From positions 310,001-374,000 of the forward strand of contig NZ_CP048814.1 of the NCBI RefSeq assembly GCF_014217785.1: a stretch of DNA of 64,000 nt. The letters run 5' to 3'. Below are positions 54,863 through 63,157 of this stretch, piece after piece. The notes under the pieces were generated by a model. The model was not told the origin of the DNA. It saw nothing but the letters and a program-made list of their open reading frames with translations, and did no database searches. Within the stretch, counting starts at the first letter, position 1; every line of letters starts with the position of its first letter. This DNA comes from Rhodococcus triatomae (lineage in GTDB: Bacteria; Actinomycetota; Actinomycetes; Mycobacteriales; Mycobacteriaceae). The position numbers and the translations under genes are program-made.

Positions 54863-56074
54863 ATGACAGGTGAGGTATTCGAAGCCAACAGCGGAGAAAT
54901 TTCCGGCCTTTCCAACATGCTAGTCGAGATCGGCGCCGATCTCGGCGACGCTTGCAGCCTGATTGGTGAGCACGGAGCATTGGCTAACGGGGCGGATGCA
55001 GGCCGGATATTTGTCGGCCTTGCCCAAGTTTGCGATCTCACCAGATCCGTAATTGCTGGCGAGTTTGCCGATATGTCAGAGTGGCAACATCAGACATCGG
55101 TCGAGCTGAATGCGGCAGCGTGGTTTTATCACGACACTGACGCAAAAAACTACGACGCCTTCAACAGGGTTATGGAAGGGAATAGCTTCCCGCCGGCCTA
55201 TGATTCACCGGCCGCGTACAGCCGCGTACATGAGCTCGACATCAAGGCCCCACCTCCCCCATCCGATGTCAAAGACGTGCGCACACTGGTCGAGGAGACT
55301 ATCGGGTGGATGTCAGATGTCGATGAGAAAGTGAATGAAGCGTTTGGCTGGAGTCCTATCGATTTCGCTCTCGAGCCGCTGAAAGGGCCATGGAACGAGT
55401 TGGAGCGATTGGGTGGGGTTTATCGAACGTCGTGCGAAGGCGTCGAAAAGTGCGGAGAAAACCTTGGGGCGGCCACAGCGAGAGTGAGGGAATCATGGAA
55501 GGGGCAGGCATCACAGAGGTTCCACCAAGCTTCCACCTCACAATCTAAGGCTATGAACTGGTGGGGACCCGTTGGTAGAATTATCGACCTCGCCCTACAG
55601 CGCGCTTCAGATGAAATCCAGAAGGCGGTCATCGAAGTGGCCGAGACCATTAGGGACCTCTTGAAGCAAGAGGTTCAAATTGATGGCGCCGTTGCGATTG
55701 TGAAAATTGCCCTGAAGAAGACCCCAGTTGTTGGATGGGGCTGGCAGGCGGAGCGGATATATAATGCCTTCAAAGAGGGGTACGACCGCTGCCAGACATT
55801 GGTCAACCAGATCCAAGAAACCGTTGACGCAATCAAATCCTTTATCGAGGCGATTAAAGAACCAATCGAATCTGCGAAAAATGAAGTCGAGAAAGAATTA
55901 AGGCCAATCAAGGACAAAATTGAGCCGCTCAAAAAGGCGGTCGAAGAGGTTGCTGCCGGGGCAGAGGTGGCGCAAGACTTCGCTAAAGTTGCTGATGTCA
56001 CAAGTCTAGGCGGTCGAGAAAGAAAGCCCTTCTACACTGGAAACCAAAATGAGCCCTGGGCGGATGCATCATGA
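54863..56074 (+). CDS. Type VII secretion-like protein with ESX/EspC-type N-domain and WKG motif
   Basis: A 403-residue helical protein. Residues 1-105 resemble the ESX-associated (DUF2580/EspC-like) domain: helices, then AAAWFYHDTDAKNYDAF with a Y-x3-D secretion motif (Tyr89, Asp93). A Pro-rich hinge (APPPPSD, 129-135) leads to a second module with WKG at 212-214 (ATARVRESWKGQASQRFHQ), the WXG100-type turn. Residues about 240-375 are long amphipathic helices, including coiled-coil IKEPIESAKNEVEKELRPIK. No toxin domain is seen at the C-terminus (TGNQNEPWADAS). GC and codon use are lower than in neighbours. Likely exported by an ESX system encoded elsewhere, with the flanking genes as partners. 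Confidence 0.65.
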   Translation: MTGEVFEANSGEISGLSNMLVEIGADLGDACSLIGEHGALANGADAGRIFVGLAQVCDLTRSVIAGEFADMSEWQHQTSVELNAAAWFYHDTDAKNYDAFNRVMEGNSFPPAYDSPAAYSRVHELDIKAPPPPSDVKDVRTLVEETIGWMSDVDEKVNEAFGWSPIDFALEPLKGPWNELERLGGVYRTSCEGVEKCGENLGAATARVRESWKGQASQRFHQASTSQSKAMNWWGPVGRIIDLALQRASDEIQKAVIEVAETIRDLLKQEVQIDGAVAIVKIALKKTPVVGWGWQAERIYNAFKEGYDRCQTLVNQIQETVDAIKSFIEAIKEPIESAKNEVEKELRPIKDKIEPLKKAVEEVAAGAEVAQDFAKVADVTSLGGRERKPFYTGNQNEPWADAS

Positions 56075-56454
56075 CAGACTTGGATCCATCGGTTGACAGT
56101 GCGTACCGAAAGCTCAGCGGTGCGCTCGACCGGTTGGCGACAGTGCGAATTCAGAGCGAGAAGGCCCGAATGGATTGGGACCTCCGAATGCAGGTCGACG
56201 ACCGATTCATGCAGAAAGTGGCTGATGATCCGGGATCTTCGAAAGCGCTCAAAGAATACTCTCAGCGCGTAGCTACGGGTGAATGTACATGGAGTGAGAT
56301 CACCGTCAAGCTTGGCGCGCTTCCGCCGGAAGTGATGCAGATCATGAATGATCCAGGCTACCGCTGGTATCAGCAAATTATTCCAGCTAGATCTTCTGAG
56401 TGGGAGGAAGATTCAGAGGAGCCCTATCGATTTGAATGGAACAAAGGATGGTAA
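56071..56454 (+). CDS. Small acidic protein of the island, possible partner
   Basis: A 127-residue protein, helical and charged, without signal peptide or membrane span. The ATG overlaps the stop of the type VII-like gene (ATGA), and its TAA shares a base with the next ATG, so all three are coupled. Tryptophans are unusually many (MDWDLRMQ, YRWYQQI, EFEWNKGW-like end). I do not recognise a family. By position it may be a chaperone or immunity-like partner of the 403-residue protein, which is inference only. Confidence 0.6.
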   Translation: MTDLDPSVDSAYRKLSGALDRLATVRIQSEKARMDWDLRMQVDDRFMQKVADDPGSSKALKEYSQRVATGECTWSEITVKLGALPPEVMQIMNDPGYRWYQQIIPARSSEWEEDSEEPYRFEWNKGW

Positions 56455-57029
56455 TGAATCGGAAACTGGCAGCTCTATGCTTGAGCCTTCTGGTGATTGC
56501 CGGATGTTCACAGATGACGGACGAGTCAGATGCAGTGCAGACGAGCGTGGCCGAGATCAGGGTGTCGCCGCGCGAAACTCTGACGGAAACAACGCCTTCC
56601 GAGGTATTCGAGGGAGTAGACCCTTGCAGTCTGGCCAGTGAAGATGAAGCGGAGCTTTTCGCCGGAGGTTTGGATACGACGCCAGAGCGGCAAGGTGGGG
56701 CCAGAAACGAAGCCGGAAGTGACGGGTGCAAGTGGGGTTCGAACGTCGTGTCGATCAAATTCACACTGAGCCCTTTCGGGTCAACCAACGACGAAGGCAC
56801 GACGACCTTGACGCAGGCACTCGGTCGGCCAGTTGATCGCGTTGGCATCGACCCCGAGGTCTGTTCTGTCGAGCTTCCGTATTCGGATCGGCGGGTCGTC
56901 CAAGTTTCGGTGGTTCCCGCACCGCATCTGTTCGAGCGCACGCCGGTGACCGAGGAGAACTCGATATGTCATCAAGCCCTGCCATTTCTCCACGACATCA
57001 TCGACCGGGTCGATCGGGTATGGGGATAG
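56454..57029 (+). CDS. DUF3558-type lipoprotein of the island
   Basis: A 191-residue lipoprotein. The signal peptide ends in lipobox VIAGC (Cys18). The mature domain has the DUF3558 pattern: DPCSLASEDEAELFAGGL, then GCKWGS, EVCSVELPYSDRRVVQV and SICHQALPFLHDII, with four cysteines likely forming two disulfides. Such lipoproteins are typical of mycolic-acid actinomycetes and unknown in function. ATG 56454 has AAAGGA upstream; ATG 56436 and 56448 are in frame but less well placed. Last gene of the cassette. Confidence 0.8.
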   Translation: MNRKLAALCLSLLVIAGCSQMTDESDAVQTSVAEIRVSPRETLTETTPSEVFEGVDPCSLASEDEAELFAGGLDTTPERQGGARNEAGSDGCKWGSNVVSIKFTLSPFGSTNDEGTTTLTQALGRPVDRVGIDPEVCSVELPYSDRRVVQVSVVPAPHLFERTPVTEENSICHQALPFLHDIIDRVDRVWG

Positions 57030-57089
57030 CAGAACCGTAAGAACGGCCGACATCGGATTCGCCACGATGGAGCGGTTCGACTCGTTCGA

Positions 57090-58682
57090 TCACCCGGGCG
57101 GCAGCGCCCGGACGAGCGTCAACAGCGCGAGGCAGGTCAGGCACACCGCCGACGGCGAGCCTCGCCGCCACCAGCCGACAACCAGCAGAACGAGCACAGC
57201 CAGGGTCACCGCGGCTCCGGCGAGTCCGTCGGGGACGGCGACGGTCGCGGACGGCAGGCCCGCGGTGCGGCTCGCCACCTCGAGGATCCACCACAACGGA
57301 GGCCCCGCCGTCGTGAGCACCATCGCCGCCGCACCGGCATGGAGCAGGGCGACCAGCGCTCCGACCGCACCGACCACCGTGACCATCGCCACCACCGGGG
57401 CCACCGCGACGTTCGCCGCCACCGACACGAGACTGACGGTGCCGGACATGGCGGCGACCAACGGAGCGGTCACCACGCAGGCCGCGGTCGAGACGGCGAG
57501 GATCTCGGCGGGAGCCCGGGGCCAGCCGCGCACCCGCAGCCACTGCACCCAGACCGGCGCGATCACGACGAGTGCCGCGGTGGCCGAGACCGACAACGCG
57601 AATCCGTAGTCCACCGCGAGCGAAGGCCATACGGCGAGCAACACGATCACCGAGGCCGCGAGCGCCGGCAGGGCCTGCTTGCGGCGGCCCACGACGAGTG
57701 CGAGCAGCGCCACGGTGCCCATCGCCGCGGCACGCAGCACACTGGGCGACGGACGCGCGACCACCACGAACGCCACGAGTGCGACCCCTGCGAGAAGCGC
57801 GCCCGCCCGCGGCCCCACCCCCACCGCCCGCACCACCAGTAGGACCGCCCCGAGCAGGATGCTCACGTTCGCCCCGGACACCGCGGTCAGGTGGGCCAGG
57901 CCCGAGGCGGTGAAGTCCGTCCGAGTCTGCGGAAGCTGGGCGGAGGTGTCGCCGACCACCAGGCCGGGTAGCAGACCCGCGGCGTCGGTGGGCAGCGCGT
58001 CCGCCGCGGCCGCCGCGAGCCGGGTACGTACCTCCGCGGCCCACCGCTGGTGTGGGGGTGGCGGGGCCACGTCCGCCGGTGGCCCACTCACACGCAGGAT
58101 CGCCACCGTCATCCCGGCACGCGCGGACGTGTTCAGGCGGGCGCGGACGGTCACCACCTGCCCGGGCACCAACTCGTCCCATCCGGCGGCAGGGGCGAAC
58201 ACCGTGACCGCACCCCCGGCGGGGTGGCTTCCTTCCGCGGTGGACACCGAGATCGCCCGGGCGAGAACCATCACCTGGCGGCCGGGCGACGACGAGGCAG
58301 GCAACTTCGGATCGTCGACGAGGACCACCGTCACCGTCGCGGTGGCTCCCGCACGGGCGAGATGCGCCACCAGGCCCGTCTCGGCCACGTGTACCCGGAC
58401 GGCGGCGGTTCCGGCGAAACACGACGCGAAGACTGCCGCCGCGACGAGCACGAACGCCGTGACCGGAACCTCGGCCGACATCCTGTGGCCGGACCGCGCG
58501 CAGCTCACGCCCACCACGACCGCGGCGCCGACGGACGCCAGACCCGCGAGGACGGCCGCAGCCGTGGCGCCCGCGACCAGGGCCACGCCCGTTCCGATCC
58601 ACGCCGCGGCAGCGAAGGGCACCAACCGGAGGTCGAGCACCGAGGTGCTCCGCTCCCCGGGCACGGGATCGGCGGGTGGCAC
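57090..58682 (-). CDS. comEC: ComEC/Rec2 channel protein without metallo-beta-lactamase domain
   Basis: A 530-residue membrane protein. It has the N-terminal DUF4131-like region, then the competence channel with LTAVSGANVSILLGAVLLVV and RPSPSVLRAAAMGTVALLALVVGRRKQALPAL, and many membrane segments. It ends WWRRGSPSAVCLTCLALLTLVRALPPG, without the C-terminal metallo-beta-lactamase nuclease domain of full-length ComEC. Many mycolic actinobacteria have this short form. Natural transformation is not established here. It lies 11 nt after comEA. Confidence 0.88.
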   Translation of the reverse strand: MPPADPVPGERSTSVLDLRLVPFAAAAWIGTGVALVAGATAAAVLAGLASVGAAVVVGVSCARSGHRMSAEVPVTAFVLVAAAVFASCFAGTAAVRVHVAETGLVAHLARAGATATVTVVLVDDPKLPASSSPGRQVMVLARAISVSTAEGSHPAGGAVTVFAPAAGWDELVPGQVVTVRARLNTSARAGMTVAILRVSGPPADVAPPPPHQRWAAEVRTRLAAAAADALPTDAAGLLPGLVVGDTSAQLPQTRTDFTASGLAHLTAVSGANVSILLGAVLLVVRAVGVGPRAGALLAGVALVAFVVVARPSPSVLRAAAMGTVALLALVVGRRKQALPALAASVIVLLAVWPSLAVDYGFALSVSATAALVVIAPVWVQWLRVRGWPRAPAEILAVSTAACVVTAPLVAAMSGTVSLVSVAANVAVAPVVAMVTVVGAVGALVALLHAGAAAMVLTTAGPPLWWILEVASRTAGLPSATVAVPDGLAGAAVTLAVLVLLVVGWWRRGSPSAVCLTCLALLTLVRALPPG

Positions 58683-58693
58683 CGAACCCGCCC

Positions 58694-59566
58694 TCAGACG
58701 CGGACGAGCGGACGCAGCTTCTCGAGCCGTGCCGGGCCGATGCCGTCGACCTCGCCGAGTTGGCCGACGTCGGTGAAGCGTCCGTTCGTCTCGCGCCACG
58801 AGATGATCGCGGCCGCCGTAACCGGGCCGATTCCGGGAAGCGCGTCGAGATCGGTGGCGCTCGCGGTGTTCAGGTCCACGAGCCCCGCCCCGGACCCACC
58901 GCTCGCGGCCCCACCCCCACCGCCGGGGCCACCGGCACCTGCGGAGGACGTCGTCGAACTGGGTAGCGGGCCCGTCCCGTCGACGGCGCCGACGACTACC
59001 TGGTCCCCGTCCACGAGCCTCTGGGCGAGGTTCAACCCCAGCGTGTCACCGCCGTCGCGGACACCTCCGGCGGCGGCCAGCGCATCCGCCACCCGGGCAC
59101 CGTCCTGCAGGTGCACCAGCCCCGGAACGTGCACCAGCCCGACGACACTCACGACCACGTCGGGCGGTGGCTCCGGAGGCGGCGAGTCCGCTTCCGCGGC
59201 GGGCGCGGCGCCGCCCGTCGCCGTCGTGACTCCTGCCTGCACCATCGGCACCGGCGGCACGGCGGGTACCGGGTCGTCACCCCAGAGCGCGATGCCGACA
59301 CCACCGACGACGAGGAGCCCGACCACCACCATGGCGATCGCACCCGCGTGTCCGGCCGCCAGCCGTGATCTCCGCCAGTGATCGGGCAGCCACGCGCGGT
59401 CCTCCACTGCTGTCTCGGTGCCGGGTTCCTCGTCCGTCAACCAGTCCGGCTCGACGGCCCGATCGCCCTCGATCCGGCCATCGCTCCCCTGCCACCGATC
59501 GGCCGTGCCCGCGGTCATCCGGGTCAACCGGTCCCGCCCCCGCCTGCGCTCTTCGTCGATCCCCAT
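58694..59566 (-). CDS. comEA: ComEA-type DNA-binding membrane protein
   Basis: A 290-residue protein with a cytoplasmic N-terminus, one membrane span (AGAIAMVVVGLLVVGGVGIAL), a SLBB domain (VVVSVVGLVHVPGLVHLQDGARVADAL) and a C-terminal double helix-hairpin-helix (DLNTASATDLDALPGIGPVTA and LGEVDGIGPARLEKLRP) that binds DNA without sequence specificity. A Gly/Ser/Ala linker joins the last two. Expected partner of ComEC. Confidence 0.92.
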   Translation of the reverse strand: MGIDEERRRGRDRLTRMTAGTADRWQGSDGRIEGDRAVEPDWLTDEEPGTETAVEDRAWLPDHWRRSRLAAGHAGAIAMVVVGLLVVGGVGIALWGDDPVPAVPPVPMVQAGVTTATGGAAPAAEADSPPPEPPPDVVVSVVGLVHVPGLVHLQDGARVADALAAAGGVRDGGDTLGLNLAQRLVDGDQVVVGAVDGTGPLPSSTTSSAGAGGPGGGGGAASGGSGAGLVDLNTASATDLDALPGIGPVTAAAIISWRETNGRFTDVGQLGEVDGIGPARLEKLRPLVRV

Positions 59567-59635
59567 GGCCGGTGACCGTATCCGGGGCCGAGTGGGCCAG
59601 ACGGCGCCCGAGGCCCGACCGAGAGAACCTGTGGA

Positions 59636-60529
59636 TCAGTGTGACCCTGTGGAGAAACCCTCGGTTTCTTCCCGTTCCTGCACCCGGGGACTGACCACGA
59701 CTCCGATCGCGCCGGGGCCGACATGGACGCCGAGGACCGCGTCGAACTCGGTCACCCGGACGCCGTCCGCGGTCTCGATCATCGTGCCGAGCCTCTGTGC
59801 CACGGACTCGGCGACATCGGGGCTGCGGAAATGGTGCACGGCCAGATCGACCGGCCTGGACCGGGTCCGGGCCGCGGGATCGGGGTCGCCGGCCGCATCC
59901 ACCGCGGCGTCGAGCATTTTCGTCCTGGCCTTCGTCGCCGTGCGGGTCTTCTCGCGCACCACCAGCCGGCCTTCGTGCAGGTGCAGGACGGGCTTGATCG
60001 ACAGCGCGGTACCGAGCAGGGCCGCGGCGGTGCCGATCCGCCCGCCGCGCCGCAGGTTCTCGAGACTGTCGACGACGATGAAGCAGCGGCTGCGTGCCGC
60101 GGAGTCGACGGCGACCTCGTAGACGGCGTCCAGATCCGCTCCCCGCGCCGATTCGTCCGCCGCCGCGAGCACCGCGAAGCCGAGTCCCATCGCCGTCGAG
60201 CGCGAGTCGACGATCCGGACGCGTCCCCCGAAGTCCTTGGCCGCGTTGCGTGCCGCCTCCCACGTCCCGGACAGCGGCCGGGAGATGTGCACGGCGACGA
60301 CACCGTCTCCCTCACTGCGTTCGAGGGCGTGTCCGTACACTCCGCGCAGTTCCGCCGGTGACGCGCCCGCGGTGGTGGCGCCGGCGAGATCCTCGGGCAT
60401 CACGTCGACGCCCTCGCGGTAGTCACGTCCGTCACGCAGCACGTGCAGTGGGGCGACGTCGATGCCACGACGCTCCGCCTCGGCGGGGTCGAGACACGCC
60501 GAGGAATCGGTGACCAGGGCTACCGCCAC
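59636..60529 (-). CDS. DegV family protein (fatty-acid-binding)
   Basis: A 297-residue protein with the DegV fold: VALVTDSSACLD, VHISRPLSGTWEAARNAA, RVRIVDSRSTAMGLGFAVLAAA and RRGGRIGTAAALLGTALSIKPVLHLHEGRL. DegV/FakB-type proteins bind a fatty acid in a buried pocket and may present it for phosphorylation. It lies between comEA and octT in a leftward series, 3 nt before octT begins on its other side, as in mycobacteria. Confidence 0.88.
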   Translation of the reverse strand: MAVALVTDSSACLDPAEAERRGIDVAPLHVLRDGRDYREGVDVMPEDLAGATTAGASPAELRGVYGHALERSEGDGVVAVHISRPLSGTWEAARNAAKDFGGRVRIVDSRSTAMGLGFAVLAAADESARGADLDAVYEVAVDSAARSRCFIVVDSLENLRRGGRIGTAAALLGTALSIKPVLHLHEGRLVVREKTRTATKARTKMLDAAVDAAGDPDPAARTRSRPVDLAVHHFRSPDVAESVAQRLGTMIETADGVRVTEFDAVLGVHVGPGAIGVVVSPRVQEREETEGFSTGSH

Positions 60530-60532
60530 CGG

Positions 60533-61327
60533 TCACTCACCTCCGTCACCGGCGTGGCGCAACGGACGACCGTCGACGGACACGGACGAATCCACCCCGG
60601 TCTTCCGCAGGGTCGCGAGCATGGCCTCGGCGACCCGCTCGTGTCCCCGCCAGCCCCAGTGGATTCCGTCGGGATTGGCCTCGCCGGAGAAGATGTCCTC
60701 CCGCACCGCATCGGCGAGGTCGACGAGCGGCACGTCCTTCTCCTCCGCCCATCGGGTCACCGCCTCGACGGCTCCGGGACGGCCGGCGTGCACCCTGCCG
60801 TAGGCCTCGCAGTCGTGCACGGACGGCAGCGTACCGATCACCGGGAGTTCGGGACGCATGTATTCCAGTGCGCCGCGGGCATTTTCGAGATACTCGACGC
60901 TCAGTCGAGGCGGCAGCGCCACCGGCCTGCCGAGGGGAGACAGCCGCGGCTGGAGCCACTGGTATCCGGCCCGGACGACCCGGCGCACCTGGGGCGGGCG
61001 AAGGTACCGGATCTGCTCGCGCAGTGCGGTCGGCAGGGGTGAGGGCAGCGAGTCCATCCCGCCGGTGGCGAACACCACCGCGCCGGCGCGGGGGACGGAA
61101 GCCCACACCCGCGGGTCCTGGGTGAGCGCCCACCACATGTCTCGGCACGTCCACCCGATACGGGCCACCAGCTCCACGTCCCACCCGAGTTCGTGGGCCA
61201 CCAGGTTCGGCCAGATCCGCGGATGGTCCGCGGGAAGGCCGCCCTCCGGTCCGTAGTACGCCAGCGAGTCGGCCAGCACCAGCAGGACCGGGCGGGCGTC
61301 GTCCACGACAGGCTCAGAGGACGTCAT
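60533..61327 (-). CDS. octT: Diglucosylglycerate octanoyltransferase OctT
   Basis: A 264-residue SGNH-like acyltransferase that octanoylates diglucosylglycerate, an early step of methylglucose lipopolysaccharide (MGLP) synthesis in mycobacteria. Blocks are [27 protein letters not shown] with the Ser of [43 protein letters not shown] and [14 protein letters not shown] with the His. ATG 61327 overlaps the gpgP end by 14 nt. The octT-gpgP link supports MGLP-type polysaccharide synthesis here. Confidence 0.88.
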   Translation of the reverse strand: MTSSEPVVDDARPVLLVLADSLAYYGPEGGLPADHPRIWPNLVAHELGWDVELVARIGWTCRDMWWALTQDPRVWASVPRAGAVVFATGGMDSLPSPLPTALREQIRYLRPPQVRRVVRAGYQWLQPRLSPLGRPVALPPRLSVEYLENARGALEYMRPELPVIGTLPSVHDCEAYGRVHAGRPGAVEAVTRWAEEKDVPLVDLADAVREDIFSGEANPDGIHWGWRGHERVAEAMLATLRKTGVDSSVSVDGRPLRHAGDGGE

Positions 61328-61979
61328 CGGCCACACTCGCCGACGCGTTCCACACGTCCAGACGCCAGGGCGCCGGGGCCCCGTCGACCGACGGAGGAGA
61401 GCTCAACTGGACCCAGCTCGTGTTCGCCAGGCCACCGAAGACCGGCCAGTTCTCGATCGGCAGGTCCAGCAGGGACGCGGTGAGCGCGGCGATGAGGCCA
61501 CCGTGGGCCACCAACACGAGGGGCCGCTCCCCCCACTGTGGGAACTTGGCCTCGGCTTCGGCGACGACGGGCCGCGCCCTGCGGGCGACGTCCACTCGGC
61601 TCTCGCCACCGGGCGGGGCGAACGTGGAGTCGGCACGCCAGTGCAGGCGCGCGCCCGGATCCCGGGCGTCCACCTCGCGATGGGTGAGCCCCTGCCAGCG
61701 TCCCAGATGCGTCTCACGCAATCGCTCGTCGACCTGGACCGGCAGCCCGGAACTGTCGCCGAGCGCAACCGCGGTGTCGAACGCCCGTCGCAGATCCGAC
61801 GACACGATCGCGAGGGGGTCGCGCTCCGCGAGCGCCACCGCGGCGGCCTTGGCCTGGGCGCGGCCGAGTTCGGTCAGCTCCGTGTCGAGTTGACCCTGCA
61901 TCCGGTTGCCGGCGTTGTACTCGGTCTGCCCGTGACGGAGCAGCACGAGTCGGCGGACGGCGCCGCTCGCGGCCGTCAC
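61314..61979 (-). CDS. gpgP: Glucosyl-3-phosphoglycerate phosphatase
   Basis: A 221-residue histidine phosphatase. RHGQTEYN contains the phospho-accepting His; the second catalytic His is in [13 protein letters not shown]. It removes the phosphate of glucosyl-3-phosphoglycerate to give glucosylglycerate, the primer of MGLP. GTG 61979 overlaps the rsfS stop (GTGA). A generic phosphoglycerate-mutase label is possible, but the position beside octT favours GpgP. Confidence 0.85.
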   Translation of the reverse strand: MTAASGAVRRLVLLRHGQTEYNAGNRMQGQLDTELTELGRAQAKAAAVALAERDPLAIVSSDLRRAFDTAVALGDSSGLPVQVDERLRETHLGRWQGLTHREVDARDPGARLHWRADSTFAPPGGESRVDVARRARPVVAEAEAKFPQWGERPLVLVAHGGLIAALTASLLDLPIENWPVFGGLANTSWVQLSSPPSVDGAPAPWRLDVWNASASVADDVL

Positions 61980-62401
61980 TGCGCCTCGTCCTCGCCCGCG
62001 GCGTCGGTCTCCCCGTCCCGATCCGGGTCGGGGTGGTGCTCGCCCAGTCCCTCGATCTCGATGGCCGGGCAGTCCTTCCACAGCCGGTCCAGGGCGTAGA
62101 AGTTGCGCTCGTCGCTGTGCTGGACGTGGACGACGATATCCACGTAGTCCAGCAGTGCCCAGCGCCCCTCCCGCGTGCCCTCCCGCCGGACCGGCTTGTG
62201 CCCGGCATCACGCAGGCGATCCTCGACGTTCTCGACGACGGCGTTGACCTGTCGCTCGGTCGGCGCGGAGGCGATCACGAAGCAGTCGGTGATCACCAAC
62301 TGCTCGGACACGTCGAGAACCACCACCTCGGTAGCCAGCTTCTCGTCGGCCGCCAGTGCGGCGATACGGGCCATCGAGGTGGCCTCGGGCGTTGCACTCA
62401 C
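61976..62401 (-). CDS. rsfS: Ribosomal silencing factor RsfS
   Basis: A 141-residue protein that binds L14 and blocks subunit joining in starvation. The YbeB/iojap pattern is [35 protein letters not shown] and [36 protein letters not shown]. An acidic C-terminal tail follows. GTG 62401 overlaps the nadD stop (GTGA), the usual nadD-rsfS coupling. Confidence 0.95.
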   Translation of the reverse strand: MSATPEATSMARIAALAADEKLATEVVVLDVSEQLVITDCFVIASAPTERQVNAVVENVEDRLRDAGHKPVRREGTREGRWALLDYVDIVVHVQHSDERNFYALDRLWKDCPAIEIEGLGEHHPDPDRDGETDAAGEDEAQ

Positions 62402-63138
62402 TCGGTTCTCTCCCAGTTCTTCTTCTCCGGCGCGGGCTCGGACATCGTCGCCACGCCATCGGAACGGGCGACATCCTTCGGCCGGTACAGGTTTCGTTTC
62501 GAGATGTACTGGACCACTCCGTCCGGTACCAGGTACCAGACCGGCCGGTCCTCGCTCGCCCGGCGACGACACTCGGTGGACGAGATCGCCAGTGCCGGGA
62601 TCTCGACGAGAGTCACCGAATTCGGCGGCAGCTGCGCGAGGTGCTCGGTGAGGTGCTCGGTGTCGAGTTCGAATCCCGGACGCGACACACCGACGAACTT
62701 GGCGAGGGCGAACAACTCTTCCCAATCCTGCCAGGAAAGGATACTGGCCAGCGCATCCGCACCGGTGATGAAGAACAGTTCGGCATCGGGGTGGGTGGCT
62801 CGCAGGTCGCGCAACGTGTCGACGGTGTAGGTGACCTTGGCGCGGTCGACGTCGACACGGCTGACCGAGAACCGCGGATTGGACGCCGTCGCGATCACCG
62901 TCATCAGGTACCGGTCCTCCGCCGGGCTGACCGAGCGCCCCTCCTTCTGCCAGGGCCTTCCGGTGGGAACGAACACCACCTCGTCGAGCCGGAACCGGTC
63001 CGCGACCTCGCTCGCCGCCACCAGGTGCCCGTGATGGATCGGGTCGAAGGTGCCGCCCATGACTCCCAGGCGCCTGCGTCGGCTCTCGCCCTCGGGCTCT
63101 CCCCCACGCGGCTCTCCCGCACTCGGCTCACCTGTCAC
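62398..63138 (-). CDS. nadD: Nicotinate-nucleotide adenylyltransferase
   Basis: Forms deamido-NAD from nicotinate mononucleotide and ATP. The 246-residue protein has [17 protein letters not shown] (nucleotide-binding H-x-G-H) and the late ISSTECRRR (S-x-T-x2-R motif), with [15 protein letters not shown] between. The N-terminal 20 residues are a low-complexity GEP/GES repeat from repeated GGGAGAGCC-like DNA, so the true start may lie nearer MGGTFDP; GTG 63138 is the outermost choice. Confidence 0.93.
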   Translation of the reverse strand: MTGEPSAGEPRGGEPEGESRRRRLGVMGGTFDPIHHGHLVAASEVADRFRLDEVVFVPTGRPWQKEGRSVSPAEDRYLMTVIATASNPRFSVSRVDVDRAKVTYTVDTLRDLRATHPDAELFFITGADALASILSWQDWEELFALAKFVGVSRPGFELDTEHLTEHLAQLPPNSVTLVEIPALAISSTECRRRASEDRPVWYLVPDGVVQYISKRNLYRPKDVARSDGVATMSEPAPEKKNWERTE

Positions 63139-63157
63139 GGGGGTCGAGTTTACGTGT

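Noticed and set aside
53486-57089. Attachment-site repeats bounding the island
   Set aside because: Comparison of both edges gave only short, imperfect matches and there is no integrase or tRNA.
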